64,000 bases of DNA from Marininema halotolerans. GTDB lineage: Bacteria > Bacillota > Bacilli > Thermoactinomycetales > DSM-45169. The notes beneath the pieces were generated by a model. It saw only the letters and a list, made by a program, of their open reading frames with translations, was not told the DNA's origin and searched no databases. The DNA is taken from the NCBI RefSeq assembly GCF_900116235.1, contig NZ_FPAA01000002.1, positions 124,001 through 188,000 on the forward strand. Reading direction: 5' to 3'. Positions 33,074 through 42,516 of the stretch are shown piece after piece (position 1 is the first letter of the stretch; each line of letters opens with the position of its first letter). Made by a program: the position numbers and the translations under genes.

Positions 33074-33430
33074 CTAGCACTTCTCAGGGGTTCCTTCATT
33101 TGTCTCTGTTCTGAAGGATGTACCACATCCACAGGTAGCGGTTGCGTTAGGATTATGAATGGTAAATCCGCCACCCATCATCGACTCTTTATAATCAATT
33201 TGCAATCCTCGAATAAGAGGTGCATCCTTTTCACTGACTACTATGCGAATGCCATGTAACTCCAGTAAGGAATCGTTCTCTTTTCTTTCTTCATCAAAGC
33301 CCATCTCATAGGTAAAACCGCTACATCCGCCGCCTTGAACGCCGATGCGCAGGTAAAGTTTTTCTGGATGTTCTTCATCCTTTAACATATCTTGGACTTT
33401 GAGTCCTGCTTGTTCGGAAAGCTCGATCAC
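33074..33430 (-). CDS. yutM: A-type iron-sulfur cluster carrier (HesB/IscA family, YutM)
   Basis: A 118-residue member of the HesB/IscA/ErpA family that carries Fe-S clusters to target apoproteins. The three conserved Cys are in GGGCSGFTYEMGF and TCGCGTSF. The C-terminal tail after CGCG is longer than in the minimal family. GTG 33430 is the start with AAGGAGGGG 6 bases upstream. A NifU-like scaffold is encoded 5 kb away (38127-38348), in keeping with the yutM/yutI region of B. subtilis. Confidence 0.93.
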   Translation of the reverse strand: MIELSEQAGLKVQDMLKDEEHPEKLYLRIGVQGGGCSGFTYEMGFDEERKENDSLLELHGIRIVVSEKDAPLIRGLQIDYKESMMGGGFTIHNPNATATCGCGTSFRTETNEGTPEKC

Positions 33431-33577
33431 TCGAACCCCTCCTTAATATCAGCGTCAGTTTGCGCCTTAAAATTAACTGCCTTCCCTATAGATTATACCG
33501 GGAAGGAGTTTTTGGCACAACCAACACCTACAACGAAGGAATTGAGACTGCACCTGTCGAACCTCTCATTCAATTGC

Positions 33578-33802
33578 TTATGCTCTACAAATCGCACCTT
33601 CACGAATCGTAAAAGTATATCGCCGAATAATATAAATTCCTTGATCGTTGATCGACTCATCACGATGCCATTCATTCAATAGCTCGTCCAATTGTTGACT
33701 GATTTTAACAACACTTGGATGTGTAAAACCTAATTCACGAGCCATTTTCTCCATGTGTCTACGGACTCTTTCTATTTTCTGTTTCAGATGATCTCGCTCC
33801 AT
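33578..33802 (-). CDS. Spo0E-like aspartyl-phosphate phosphatase
   Basis: A 74-residue two-helix protein. RVRRHMEKMARELGFTHPSVVKISQQLDELLNEW holds the Spo0E signature (SQxLDxL) with the upstream helix and Pro-x-Val hinge. Spo0E family members dephosphorylate Spo0A~P and so delay sporulation. ATG 33802 is preferred (GGGGGG about 9 bases upstream) over the ATG at 33832. The tail after residue 50 (GIYIIRRYTFTIREG) is strand-like and not part of the usual family core. Possible partial hairpin CCTTCCC/GGGAAGG at 33480-33506 lies downstream. Confidence 0.82.
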   Translation of the reverse strand: MERDHLKQKIERVRRHMEKMARELGFTHPSVVKISQQLDELLNEWHRDESINDQGIYIIRRYTFTIREGAICRA

Positions 33803-34150
33803 CTGGAACGACCCCCCTAAATAGGACTCCATTGCCTGTCATGTTAACTGTTTGATACCCTCTCTTTCACATTGACAAAACCTATTTCTTAAAAAACTAG
33901 AATGGATTAATTGATCCATCAGCCTAAAGTTTATCCCTTACTATCTTCTACCTATTCGATAACAGAACACCCGTTTCCTTCCTTTTATGTCGCATTAAGT
34001 ATCTTCGTCCCCTTATCATTATCTATTTGTCAAAAAATAGACATAACACAACCCGATTACCCAGAAAAGATCCGTTAATTCAAATCGAATCCATAGAAAA
34101 AAGCACCTTCGTTCATGGAGGTGCTTACCCTTGAATGGGACATTAATGGA
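33803..34150. other. Intergenic stretch, only a terminator recognised
   Basis: 348 bases between the Spo0E-like and yuzB genes, both on the minus strand. Apart from the terminator at 34101-34126 I see no gene or strong consensus promoter; TTGACA at 33873-33878 is on the plus strand, without a -10. Confidence 0.5.
34101..34126 (-). terminator. Terminator of yuzB
   Basis: AAGCACCT (34101-34108) pairs with AGGTGCTT (34119-34126); on the minus strand a T run follows. It is 25 bases after the yuzB stop. Confidence 0.8.
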
Positions 34151-34411
34151 TTACAACAAATCAAATAGATCCTTCATTTTCCTTTGATGTTCAGCAATCG
34201 CTTGATAAATATGCTGTTCTAATTCTTCAGCCGTCTCGCCAATTACAATCTCCCCATTAACCATCGCATACGGAGAAGTTGCACATATATCACAGTGCCC
34301 TAAACAACTTGTTTCAAGCACTTCGATGTCATCATCTTGTTCTAGTTTGACCCGTAAGCTTTCTACATCCTCTGTCAATCGATTGATGCAGAACTCTACC
34401 ATGGGTTGCAT
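34151..34411 (-). CDS. yuzB: YuzB family protein (UPF0349/DUF1450)
   Basis: An 86-residue small protein starting MQPMVEFCINRLTED and containing SCLGHCDICATSPYAMVNGE, the conserved Cys cluster (C-x3-C-x2-C) and SPYAxVNG pattern of the YuzB family. It has a thioredoxin-like small-fold appearance and could bind a metal or take part in redox chemistry; its function in B. subtilis is not known. GGGAGG lies 8 bases before the ATG. Its neighbours follow the yuz/yut/yum gene set of Bacillales. Confidence 0.9.
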   Translation of the reverse strand: MQPMVEFCINRLTEDVESLRVKLEQDDDIEVLETSCLGHCDICATSPYAMVNGEIVIGETAEELEQHIYQAIAEHQRKMKDLFDLL

Positions 34412-34649
34412 AAAAACAGCCTCCCTGATGTAAGGACCATCTACTTCACCTCATTGTAACTTTTTCAACGAACAAGTCAAGATACCCATCTTATAAAGCG
34501 TAAACCACCATATTTTGGAGCCGATACACCCTTCTCCCTCTACTGAATGGCAAATAAAACGTTATCGACTCATAGCGATTGAACTAATTTATCTCCAAAT
34601 ATGGTACGATACTTATACTGAATTTAATGGTTAATGGAGGTCTACTTCT

Positions 34650-35261
34650 TTGATTCGTCCCCTTGCACTTTCTCTTATTCTTATTGGTAGTGCCATGGTT
34701 ATCTACCATGCCTACCAGTGGTGGGATCAAATCCATGTCGCAGTCCATGATCCCAAATTGGCGATGACGATTGCAAATGACTGGGATGATCGTCACCCTG
34801 AGCCCACTTTACAAAAGGGTCAAACCCCCTTAAAAAAGCCAGAGCGAGGGCAAGTTATCGGCGAATTAATTATCCCACGCATTGGCGCAATTCTTCCCCT
34901 CGTCTATGGAACTGAGAAATCTCAGTTAGCCAAAGGGGTCGGACAGTACATTGGTTATGGAACGGTGCTTCCAGGCGAAAATGGTCATTCTGTTCTAGCG
35001 GGACATCGGGAAACCACATTCAAAGAGGCCGGTAAACTGAAAATAGGGGATCGCCTTTATATCAAACGTGCAGGGTGGGTCTATACCTACCAGGTACGTA
35101 AGACATTTATCGTCGATGCAGATGATCGCACAGTCATCGTTCCCCATAACAAACCTGACATCTCTTTAATTACCTGTTATCCCTTTGATATGGTTGGAAG
35201 CGCACCTCAACGATATATTATTCGCGGCGATCTGATCGATCGAGCGCCGGTGAAAAAATAA
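34650..35261 (+). CDS. Class D sortase
   Basis: A 203-residue membrane-anchored transpeptidase that links proteins with a C-terminal sorting motif to the cell wall. An N-terminal helix (residues 4-22) anchors it; the catalytic His is in LAGHRETTF, the Cys in SLITCYPF and the Arg in APQRYIIRG. Size and motifs fit class D. TTG 34650 is the start, with TGGAGGTC 8 bases upstream. No LPxTG-type substrate is visible next to it. The long repeat protein at 62081 could be one, but its C-terminus is out of view. Confidence 0.92.
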   Translation: MIRPLALSLILIGSAMVIYHAYQWWDQIHVAVHDPKLAMTIANDWDDRHPEPTLQKGQTPLKKPERGQVIGELIIPRIGAILPLVYGTEKSQLAKGVGQYIGYGTVLPGENGHSVLAGHRETTFKEAGKLKIGDRLYIKRAGWVYTYQVRKTFIVDADDRTVIVPHNKPDISLITCYPFDMVGSAPQRYIIRGDLIDRAPVKK

Positions 35262-35265
35262 CAAC

Positions 35266-35322
35266 AAACAGCCCTTTCCTTTCATCCAAGGAACATCTCC
35301 TCCAAATGAAAAGGGGCTGTTT
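35266..35322 (+). terminator. Terminator of the sortase gene
   Basis: AAACAGCCC (35266-35274) pairs with GGGCTGTTT (35314-35322), followed by a T run. The loop is long (39) with internal ATGAAAA/TTTCAT pairing potential. Confidence 0.75.
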
Positions 35323-35411
35323 TTTATCCCCAAAAAGGGCTCAAGGCTTCACCATGACCACTTAAAGATCCGTCGTTCACAATCACCCCTGCATTTTAGG
35401 CTAATCCCTTC

Positions 35412-35750
35412 CTAGGAAGGGATTGAGCCGTTTGCTCTAACGGTTACGCCAAGGGCGTCCAGCTTACGTTGAATATCCTTTAACCGTGGGTTACCTTCCC
35501 CAACAATCTCACCTTGTAGTACCACCACAGGGTACCAGAGATCTTCCTCGATTACCCGTTTGGAGAAAACAATTTCTTCTTCTTCATAGGGTTGATTAAT
35601 ATCCACATACCGAACCTGGATTTGCTCTCCATAGCGTCGAAATAATGCCGCTTCTAACCACGTTGCCGTCTCCTTTGCTGACGGTAAATTGACACAGCTT
35701 GCGCATCGCTCCTCTGCACCATAGACTCGTAAGGTTATTGGGATATCCAT
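35412..35750 (-). CDS. yuzD: YuzD family protein (DUF1462)
   Basis: A 112-residue protein starting MDIPITLRVYGAEERCASCVNLP. CASC resembles a thioredoxin-like redox pair; YVDINQPYEEEEIVFSKRVIEEDLWYP and EIVGEGNPRLKDI are the family's conserved stretches. A thioredoxin-like fold is likely. ATG 35750 is chosen because AGAGGTG ends 5 bases upstream; the open frame extends 13 codons further without a ribosome binding site. It is directly downstream of mccB (41 bases) on the same strand and may be co-transcribed. Confidence 0.9.
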   Translation of the reverse strand: MDIPITLRVYGAEERCASCVNLPSAKETATWLEAALFRRYGEQIQVRYVDINQPYEEEEIVFSKRVIEEDLWYPVVVLQGEIVGEGNPRLKDIQRKLDALGVTVRANGSIPS

Positions 35751-35791
35751 CTTCACACCTCTTTTCTCTTCACATATAGCCTCATGCATAA

Positions 35792-36928
35792 TTAAGGTTG
35801 AAGAGCCTGTTCTAAATCTTCGATGAGGTCCTCTGGATCTTCCACTCCCACCGATATACGAATTAAACCCTCTACAATTCCAAGCTCCGCACGACGTTCT
35901 TCAGGGATCGATGCATGGGTCATCCGAGCAGGAACCGAAATTAAGCTCTCTACCGCTCCTAAGCTCTCTGCTAAAGTAAACCACTTTGTACGAGAGAGTA
36001 CCTCTTCTGCCCGTTGTCCACTCCCCACATCAAAGGAGATCATCCCACCAAAACCACGCGCTTGTGCACGGGCAATTTCATGACCCACATGATCCTTTAA
36101 TCCTGGGTAAAATACACTTTCAATATCTTTTCGACTCGCTAACCATTTTGCCAGCTGGGCAGCTCCTTTTTCATGTTGGCGCATACGTAAACCAAGCGTC
36201 TTCAATCCCCGCATCAGTAGCCAGGAATCCTGTGGCCCCAAGACAGCACCTATTGAATTTTGTAGAAAATGAAGTTGCTCACCCATTTCCTCACTGTTTA
36301 CAACCACAAGACCTGCGACTACATCACTATGTCCACCAATGTATTTTGTGGCACTGTGCAGTACGATATCCGCACCTAAATCCAATGGATTTTGCCAATA
36401 CGGTGTCAAAAAGGTGTTATCTACGATCAAGAGAAGCCCTTTTGATTGACAAATGGAAGTCATTTTAGAAAGATCCGTTACCTTTAATAGTGGGTTACTC
36501 GGCGTTTCAATATAAACCGCCTTGGTCTCTGGTAAAATTGCAGCCTCAACTTCTTCTGGTCGACTGCTGTCGACAAAGGTACTGCGAATGCCCAATCGAT
36601 TGAACACCTTAGAAAGAACCCGATACGTTCCTCCATAAATATCGTCACCCACAACTAAATGATCTCCTTGGTTAAACATGGAGACAACCGTTGAGACAGC
36701 CGCCATCCCCGATGCAAAAGCAAACCCCCGTACTCCATTTTCCAACTCTGCAATCAAGGTTTCTAGCGCGGTTCGTGTCGGATTCCCTGTACGGGAGTAT
36801 TCATATCCACGATGCTTACCAATCGCCTCTTGTTGATACGTAGACACCTGATAGATCGGAACGCTAACCGCCCCCGTTTGTTTATCTCCCATAATTCCAC
36901 CATGAATCAATTTTGTATCCAAGCGCAT
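35792..36928 (-). CDS. mccB: Cystathionine gamma-lyase-type PLP enzyme (MccB)
   Basis: A 378-residue Cys/Met-metabolism PLP enzyme. EYSRTGNPTRTALETLIA binds phosphate, and HSATKYIGGHSDVVAG holds the PLP Lys; SLGAVESLISVPARMTH is the family's C-terminal block. The length matches MccB of B. subtilis (379 residues), which splits cystathionine to cysteine in reverse transsulfuration. The upstream gene, 4 bases away, is an MccA-type enzyme, which supports this over cystathionine gamma-synthase (MetI). The two products together turn homocysteine and O-acetylserine into cysteine. Confidence 0.88.
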   Translation of the reverse strand: MRLDTKLIHGGIMGDKQTGAVSVPIYQVSTYQQEAIGKHRGYEYSRTGNPTRTALETLIAELENGVRGFAFASGMAAVSTVVSMFNQGDHLVVGDDIYGGTYRVLSKVFNRLGIRSTFVDSSRPEEVEAAILPETKAVYIETPSNPLLKVTDLSKMTSICQSKGLLLIVDNTFLTPYWQNPLDLGADIVLHSATKYIGGHSDVVAGLVVVNSEEMGEQLHFLQNSIGAVLGPQDSWLLMRGLKTLGLRMRQHEKGAAQLAKWLASRKDIESVFYPGLKDHVGHEIARAQARGFGGMISFDVGSGQRAEEVLSRTKWFTLAESLGAVESLISVPARMTHASIPEERRAELGIVEGLIRISVGVEDPEDLIEDLEQALQP

Positions 36929-36932
36929 GATC

Positions 36933-37856
36933 TTAACCCTCCTCAGAATAAATTTGCTGACTTAAGTATCGTTCACTACTATCCGGGAAAATCACAACAA
37001 TATTCGTACCTGGCTTTGCTCTTTCAGCTTCTCGTAGCGCGGCACTAAAGGCAGCTCCTGATGAACTTGCCACCAATAACCCTTCCAATTGCGACAGCTC
37101 TCTTACCCGACGAAACGCCTCATCATCGGTAACCACGTGAATATCATCAAAGTATGAGGGCTCCATATAAGATGGGATTAATTCCATCCCAATACCCTCG
37201 GTCTTATGCGGACCTGGTTCTCCTTTTAAAATCGACCCTTCCGGTTCAACAATCACGGTTTTAATTGACGGATTCATTTCCTTTAAATAGCGAGCACACC
37301 CCATAAACGTCCCGCCGGATCCTGCACCTGCTACAAATACGTTGACTTGACCATCCATCTGTTCCCAAATCTCAGGTCCTGTACTCTCATAGTGAATCGC
37401 TGGATTGGCTGGATTTTGAAATTGCTGTGGACAATAGGCATTCTCTACCTCGGACTCAAGTTCTTTCGCTTTCTTGATTGCACCTTTAATCCCTTCGGAA
37501 GTGGGGGTATTTACCACTTCAGCTCCAAGGGCACGCATTAATTGTTGCTTCTCCTGTGAAAATTTTTCTGGGACAACGAACATGACCCGATACCCCGTGC
37601 CCACAGCAGCGAGAGCAAGGCCAATCCCCGTGTTTCCTGCAGTTGGCTCAATAATGGTTCCCCCTGGTTTTAATTGACCACTTTCTTCTCCCGCTCGGAT
37701 GAGCGCTATACCTAAACGATCCTTCACACTTCCACCTGGGTTGAAGGATTCCAATTTAGCAAAAATCTGTACCCCTTCGGGTAAGGTAAAGCGCTTAATG
37801 CGAACAATCGGAGTCTGGCCAATCAAATCCTTTATATCGTCATAAACGTGTTTCAT
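36933..37856 (-). CDS. mccA: O-acetylserine-dependent cystathionine beta-synthase / cysteine synthase (MccA type)
   Basis: A 307-residue fold-type II PLP enzyme, the same length as MccA. KLESFNPGGSVKDRLG holds the PLP Lys, EPTAGNTGIGLALA the substrate loop and GAGSGGTFMGCARYL the phosphate loop. CysK-type O-acetylserine sulfhydrylases look alike; the tight coupling to a cystathionine lyase gene favours MccA. AGAGGG lies 7 bases before the ATG. The genes usually found upstream in B. subtilis (yrrT, mtnN) are absent. Confidence 0.88.
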   Translation of the reverse strand: MKHVYDDIKDLIGQTPIVRIKRFTLPEGVQIFAKLESFNPGGSVKDRLGIALIRAGEESGQLKPGGTIIEPTAGNTGIGLALAAVGTGYRVMFVVPEKFSQEKQQLMRALGAEVVNTPTSEGIKGAIKKAKELESEVENAYCPQQFQNPANPAIHYESTGPEIWEQMDGQVNVFVAGAGSGGTFMGCARYLKEMNPSIKTVIVEPEGSILKGEPGPHKTEGIGMELIPSYMEPSYFDDIHVVTDDEAFRRVRELSQLEGLLVASSSGAAFSAALREAERAKPGTNIVVIFPDSSERYLSQQIYSEEG

Positions 37857-37900
37857 CCATCAGCCCTCTTCTCTTGCGCTTTTTTGTCAGGTTCATACGT

Positions 37901-37906
37901 ATTATA
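37901..37906 (-). promoter_or_regulatory. Candidate -10 of the mccAB operon
   Basis: A perfect TATAAT on the minus strand 45 bases before the mccA start. No good -35 is found at 16-18 bases, so it is uncertain. Confidence 0.35.
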
Positions 37907-38126
37907 TCCACCTTATCCTATCATGTTTTTCATTCCGATAAAAACAATCCGATTACTGTGTTAAAGTATTATAGCAGTTGGAAAGGATTTTTTCATGACA
38001 GGTTTAATGGGCATTTCCTTAATTTCCACGTCCATTGATTGATTTTATATTCACTTCGTTTTAAAATAAATGGTGAGCAAATACCGTCCAGTTTGTTAGG
38101 GACCTTTGCTGAAAGGAGTCATATCC

Positions 38127-38348
38127 ATGAGAGAACAAGTACAGGAAGTCTTAGATAAACTACGCCCATTCATTCAACGCGACGGTGGTGACGTTGAACT
38201 CGTAGATATTGAAGATGGAATCGTAAAAGTACGTCTTCTCGGCGCATGTGGTAGTTGTCCTAGCTCTACCATCACCCTTAAGGCAGGAATCGAGCGTGCA
38301 TTGGTCGAGGAAGTTCCTGGTGTCACGGAAGTCGAACAAGTATTATAA
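38127..38348 (+). CDS. yutI: NifU C-terminal-type Fe-S scaffold (YutI)
   Basis: A 73-residue NifU-like protein. [20 protein letters not shown] and [10 protein letters not shown] with the CxxC cluster ligands are diagnostic. It probably assembles or carries a 4Fe-4S cluster between two monomers. ATG 38127 has AAAGGAG 8 bases upstream; an in-frame ATG/TTG earlier lacks one. It works in the same process as the A-type carrier at 33074-33430. A terminator follows. Confidence 0.93.
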   Translation: MREQVQEVLDKLRPFIQRDGGDVELVDIEDGIVKVRLLGACGSCPSSTITLKAGIERALVEEVPGVTEVEQVL

Positions 38349-38368
38349 TCACGTCCTTTTATCAGCCC

Positions 38369-38394
38369 TACCGCTTCTTAATCAAGAAGCGGTA
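38369..38394 (+). terminator. Terminator of yutI
   Basis: An 11-bp stem (38369-38379 with 38384-38394), 4-base loop, followed by TTTTTG. Confidence 0.85.
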
Positions 38395-38405
38395 TTTTTG
38401 TGGAC

Positions 38406-38452
38406 AAAGACAACCGCTTCCCAGAATTTATTTCTGGGAAGCGGTTGTCTTT
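38406..38452 (-). terminator. 21-bp hairpin at the end of the opp operon
   Basis: Bases 38406-38426 and 38432-38452 are perfect complements with a 5-base loop, 17 bases after the oppF stop on the minus strand. There is no U-run on that side, so read-through is possible. Confidence 0.7.
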
Positions 38453-38468
38453 AAGTTACTCATGCGCT

Positions 38469-39476
38469 TTACTTCATTCCTTCTTCCTTTTTCAAGGACT
38501 CCTCTTGGTATAAATGACAGGATACCCAATGGAGTGGACGAACTTCCTGCCACGTGGGTACTTCCTTTGCACAAATATCCATCGCTTTGGGACAACGTGT
38601 ACGAAAACGGCAACCACTTGGAGGGTCAATCGGACTTGGAACGTCCCCCTTCAAGATAATACGCTCTCTACGTTTTTCCGTATCCGGATCAGGAATCGGA
38701 ACAGCTGATAAGAGTGCCTCGGTATAAGGATGGAGAGGGTTATCATAAAGCTCTTGACTATCCGCTAGTTCAACCATATTTCCCAAATACATCACACCTA
38801 CACGGTCACTGATGTATTTAACCATGGATAGATCGTGGGCGATGAATAGATAAGTGAGTCCCTTTTCCCGTTGCAGCTTCTTCATCAAGTTAACAACCTG
38901 AGCCTGAATCGAAACATCCAACGCCGAAATCGGCTCATCTGCAATAATAAATTCTGGATCGACTGCCAGGGCACGTGCAATTCCAATCCGTTGCCGTTGA
39001 CCACCGGAGAATTCATGAGGAAAACGATCCGCATGCTCTTCGTTAAGTCCAACGGTCTTTAGGAGCTCGACTACTTTCTCCTGACGAGCTTTTCCCTTTG
39101 CCAATTCATGAATATCTAACCCTTCCGCGATAATATCCCCTACTGTCATACGCGGGTTCAATGAGGCATAGGGATCTTGGAAGATCATTTGCATTTCTCG
39201 GTTAAATTGCTTTAGGTTTTTCCCTTTAAGATCTTTGGTGGTTTTACCCTTGAAACGAATATCCCCATCCGTTGCATCATACAAACGGATGATCGTGCGT
39301 CCAATGGTGGACTTCCCACAACCCGATTCACCAACGAGACCCAGGGTCTCACCCTTATATACTTCAAAGGAAACATTATCTACCGCCTGAACAAGTTGTC
39401 CTCGTCCGACATGAAAGTGCTTTTTGACCTGTTCAACTTCGAGAATCTTTTCCACTTTCGGTTCGACTTTGCTCAT
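38469..39476 (-). CDS. oppF: Oligopeptide ABC transporter ATPase OppF
   Basis: A 335-residue ATPase of the dipeptide/oligopeptide importer family. [12 protein letters not shown] is Walker [17 protein letters not shown] the signature and [14 protein letters not shown] Walker B; the C-terminal GCRFRTRCP belongs to the oligopeptide/dipeptide (oligo_HPY) extension. It energises uptake together with OppD. Its ATG overlaps the oppD stop by 4 bases, with GGAGGTG upstream. It is the last gene of the operon. Confidence 0.95.
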   Translation of the reverse strand: MSKVEPKVEKILEVEQVKKHFHVGRGQLVQAVDNVSFEVYKGETLGLVGESGCGKSTIGRTIIRLYDATDGDIRFKGKTTKDLKGKNLKQFNREMQMIFQDPYASLNPRMTVGDIIAEGLDIHELAKGKARQEKVVELLKTVGLNEEHADRFPHEFSGGQRQRIGIARALAVDPEFIIADEPISALDVSIQAQVVNLMKKLQREKGLTYLFIAHDLSMVKYISDRVGVMYLGNMVELADSQELYDNPLHPYTEALLSAVPIPDPDTEKRRERIILKGDVPSPIDPPSGCRFRTRCPKAMDICAKEVPTWQEVRPLHWVSCHLYQEESLKKEEGMK

Positions 39477-40501
39477 TTGGAAGCACCTCCTACCAAGTCA
39501 TGAGGAATTTCAACCGATGGCGCCATGGGGTGTTCTAACCAACAAGCTACACGTTGGGTACCGGACGCATCCGTTGTTTCTGGCATTTGCTCTTTACATA
39601 CTTTCATCGCATGAGGACAGCGACTTGCAAAAGGGCAACCCTTTGGTGGAGAGAGAAGGTTCGGTGGAGCTCCTAGGATCGGTGTCAATTCAGTATCCCT
39701 TGAGAGATCCATGCGGGGCATCGAGCCCATCAAACCCCATGTATAGGGATGACGCGGACGATTAAATATTTCCTCCACCGTCCCGGTTTCTACCACCTTC
39801 CCTGCATACATCACGACAACACGATCTGCCGTTTCAGCTACCACACCAAGATCATGGGTAATTAAGATGATGGAAGTGTCCATCTTCTCCTTCAAATCAT
39901 TCATCAGATCCAAAATCTGCGCTTGAATGGTCACATCTAAGGCGGTTGTCGGTTCATCCGCAATCAACAGTTTGGGAGCACACGCCAAAGCAATCGCAAT
40001 CATTGCCCGTTGCCTCATCCCACCACTAAATTGATGGGGATATTGATCAATTCGCGATCCGGGGCTAGGAATTCCTACTAGGCGCAGCATCTCAAGTGCC
40101 TTTTCTTTTGCTTCGGCTCTCCCTAACTTTCGGTGCTTAACTAGCCCTTCCATGATTTGTTTACCAATCGTCATGGTAGGGTTGAGAGATGTCATCGGAT
40201 CCTGGAAGATCATCGCAATATCTTTCCCACGAATCCCTTCCATCTGCTTTTCAGGAAGCTTCGTTAAGTCATTGCCTTCGAACAAAATTTCTCCATGTTT
40301 AAAGACACCGGGTGGTTGAGGAATTAACCGCATGATACTTTGGGAAGTCACACTTTTTCCGCATCCTGATTCCCCTACAACGGCAACCGTCTCACCCTTT
40401 TTCTCCTCAAAGGAGACCCCTCTAACAGCTTGTACCTCTCCATTGTAGGTATGAAACGAGACATGAAGATCTTTTACTTCGAGCACATTATTACGATCCA
40501 T
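39473..40501 (-). CDS. oppD: Oligopeptide ABC transporter ATPase OppD
   Basis: A 342-residue partner ATPase. [13 protein letters not shown] (Walker A), [16 protein letters not shown] (signature), [14 protein letters not shown] (Walker B) and the C-terminal GCPFASRCP extension are intact. GGAGGAGGAG lies 5 bases before the ATG. oppC ends 23 bases upstream, and the downstream overlap with oppF implies translational coupling and one-to-one synthesis of the two ATPases. Confidence 0.95.
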   Translation of the reverse strand: MDRNNVLEVKDLHVSFHTYNGEVQAVRGVSFEEKKGETVAVVGESGCGKSVTSQSIMRLIPQPPGVFKHGEILFEGNDLTKLPEKQMEGIRGKDIAMIFQDPMTSLNPTMTIGKQIMEGLVKHRKLGRAEAKEKALEMLRLVGIPSPGSRIDQYPHQFSGGMRQRAMIAIALACAPKLLIADEPTTALDVTIQAQILDLMNDLKEKMDTSIILITHDLGVVAETADRVVVMYAGKVVETGTVEEIFNRPRHPYTWGLMGSMPRMDLSRDTELTPILGAPPNLLSPPKGCPFASRCPHAMKVCKEQMPETTDASGTQRVACWLEHPMAPSVEIPHDLVGGASK

Positions 40502-40524
40502 GAAACTCCTCCTCCTTCCTTCGT

Positions 40525-41454
40525 TTATTGACGCAACTTCGGATCCAACGCGTCACGCAATCCATCCCCAACAAGATTAAAACTCAACATAATCAATGAC
40601 AGAATCAGCGCGGGATAAAACAACTGATAAGGGAACAATTGCAGTACCTGGTAACCATCATTGATCAACACACCTAGACTTGCTTGGGGCGGTCGAATCC
40701 CTAAGCCGATAAAGGCAAGAAACGCTTCAAAGAAGATCGCTGTTGGGATCGAGAACATTACTGTAATAATCACAGGACCAAGTACATTAGGAAGCATGTG
40801 TTTCGTCAACATCCGTCGGGTGCTTGCTCCCAATGTGCGAGCTGCCAACACATATTCCTGAGACTTTAGTTTCAGCATTTGGCCACGAACCACCCGCGCC
40901 ATGGTAATCCAACCCGTAATCCCCAATGCCAAAGCGATGGCAATAATCCCAGGTTTCAACCACAGCAATAACAAAATAATGACAATCAAATTAGGAATGC
41001 CGTACAGTACCTCAATAATCCGTTGCATCCAGTTATCAACTTTCCCACCATAATAGCCTGATATGCAGCCATAAGGAACACCGATTAAGAGATCAAATCC
41101 TGTGGCTAATAAAGCAATCAGCAACGAGATTCCAGCTCCATACCACGTTCTTGTCCAGATATCACGCCCTAAACCATCCGTTCCAAACCAATGGTCACCC
41201 ACCGTCTCTTGGTTCGTAATCTCATAGTTAGTTGCTCGATAGGAATAGGAGTTAATATCCGGTCCTACAATTGCTAACACAGCAATGATTACTAATAGCA
41301 ATACGCCGAGTAAAGCCCCTTTATTCTGGCGAAAGCGACGCCATACATCGCCCCAGAAGGTAATCTTTTTACTTGCTACCCCCTCTTGTGCTAGGGTATC
41401 CTTTGCTACGGGTTCAAACATTTCAGGAGTCATTTTTTGCGTTGATGAATTCAT
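40525..41454 (-). CDS. oppC: Oligopeptide ABC transporter permease OppC
   Basis: A 309-residue permease with six membrane helices, one near residues 40-62 followed by a large extracytoplasmic loop, and the EAA loop LGASTRRMLTKHMLPN. ATG 41454 is preferred because AAGGAG is 8 bases upstream; a GTG at 41463 overlaps the oppB stop and lies inside this site. With OppB it forms the channel. Confidence 0.94.
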   Translation of the reverse strand: MNSSTQKMTPEMFEPVAKDTLAQEGVASKKITFWGDVWRRFRQNKGALLGVLLLVIIAVLAIVGPDINSYSYRATNYEITNQETVGDHWFGTDGLGRDIWTRTWYGAGISLLIALLATGFDLLIGVPYGCISGYYGGKVDNWMQRIIEVLYGIPNLIVIILLLLWLKPGIIAIALALGITGWITMARVVRGQMLKLKSQEYVLAARTLGASTRRMLTKHMLPNVLGPVIITVMFSIPTAIFFEAFLAFIGLGIRPPQASLGVLINDGYQVLQLFPYQLFYPALILSLIMLSFNLVGDGLRDALDPKLRQ

Positions 41455-41459
41455 GGTGT

Positions 41460-42389
41460 TCACTCCTTCACACCTCCAATACGAATCCGAGGGTCAATAA
41501 TTCCATAGAGAACATCCACCAAAAACATGGTCACAATAATCAAGGCGCTATAAAAAATTGTCACACCCATAATGACCGTGTAGTCTTGTATTTGGATGGA
41601 GTCGACAAACATCCAGCCCATCCCTGGTATTGCAAATATCCGTTCCACAACCAGAGAACCTGTTATCAAGTTAATCACGAGTGGGCCGAGTACTGTCACT
41701 GCTGGAATCAATGCATTCCGCAGTGCATGTTTAGTAATTGCCGTTCTTGCACTGAGTCCCTTCGCTTTGGCAGTCTTCATATAATCCTGACCCAAAACTT
41801 CCAGCATCTCCGTACGGATATAGCGCGCCATGGTTGCAATCACTAACACGGCCAACGATATACTTGGCAGGATACTATACTCAGGGCCATGCCATAACCC
41901 TACTGGAAGCCATCCGAGCTTTACCCCCACAAAGTAAGCAAGTAGTGTTGCCAAGACAAAGTTGGGTACCGAATAGCCGAGAATTGAGAAGATGTTCGCT
42001 GTGTTATCCACCCAACTTCCCCGTCGCAGTGCTGCAATACATCCCAAGAGGAGACCAAACAAAACACCGACTGCTGTCGCCTGAAGTCCTAATTGTAAGG
42101 AAGCAGGAAACCCTTGCAAGATCAACTCCGTAACACTCCGACCATCATATTTAAAGGAAGTTCCCAAATCCCCTTGAAATAGATTACCCAAAAATTTAAC
42201 GTATTGGACAGGCAAGGGCTGATCCAACCCATATTGTTTGAGAATTTGTTCCTTCAATTCGACAGGAATTTTATCTTCATGTTGTAAGGGAGAGCCTGGC
42301 ATCGAGTGCATTAGAAAAAAGGTAAGGGTAATAATGACCCACAACGTAATAAGCATATACATCATCCGCTGAAGTACATAACGGCCCAT
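41460..42389 (-). CDS. oppB: Oligopeptide ABC transporter permease OppB
   Basis: A 309-residue permease starting MGRYVLQRMMYMLITLWVII, the typical OppB N-terminus. QDYMKTAKAKGLSARTAITKHALRNAL is the EAA loop that docks on the ATPases. ATG 42389 follows AAAGGAG by about 9 bases; a start 30 bases upstream has none. It is separated from the upstream oppA by about 130 bases that hold a long stem-loop. Confidence 0.94.
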   Translation of the reverse strand: MGRYVLQRMMYMLITLWVIITLTFFLMHSMPGSPLQHEDKIPVELKEQILKQYGLDQPLPVQYVKFLGNLFQGDLGTSFKYDGRSVTELILQGFPASLQLGLQATAVGVLFGLLLGCIAALRRGSWVDNTANIFSILGYSVPNFVLATLLAYFVGVKLGWLPVGLWHGPEYSILPSISLAVLVIATMARYIRTEMLEVLGQDYMKTAKAKGLSARTAITKHALRNALIPAVTVLGPLVINLITGSLVVERIFAIPGMGWMFVDSIQIQDYTVIMGVTIFYSALIIVTMFLVDVLYGIIDPRIRIGGVKE

Positions 42390-42443
42390 CACACAACACT
42401 CCTTTCTCATAATAGTCACAATCGCTCTACAGATGAATGGTTA

Positions 42444-42487
42444 GCGCACAGAAGGTATATACCCCCAAGGCATATACCTTCTCGCGC
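42444..42487 (-). repeat. Stem-loop between oppA and oppB
   Basis: AGAAGGTATAT (42450-42460) pairs with ATATACCTTCT (42472-42482) and GCGC/GCGC at the outside extends the stem. There is no U-run, so it probably protects the oppA message end or causes partial termination, giving more binding protein than permease. Confidence 0.65.
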
Positions 42488-42516
42488 ACCATTTTAGTTG
42501 TTTGGTATAGATTGTC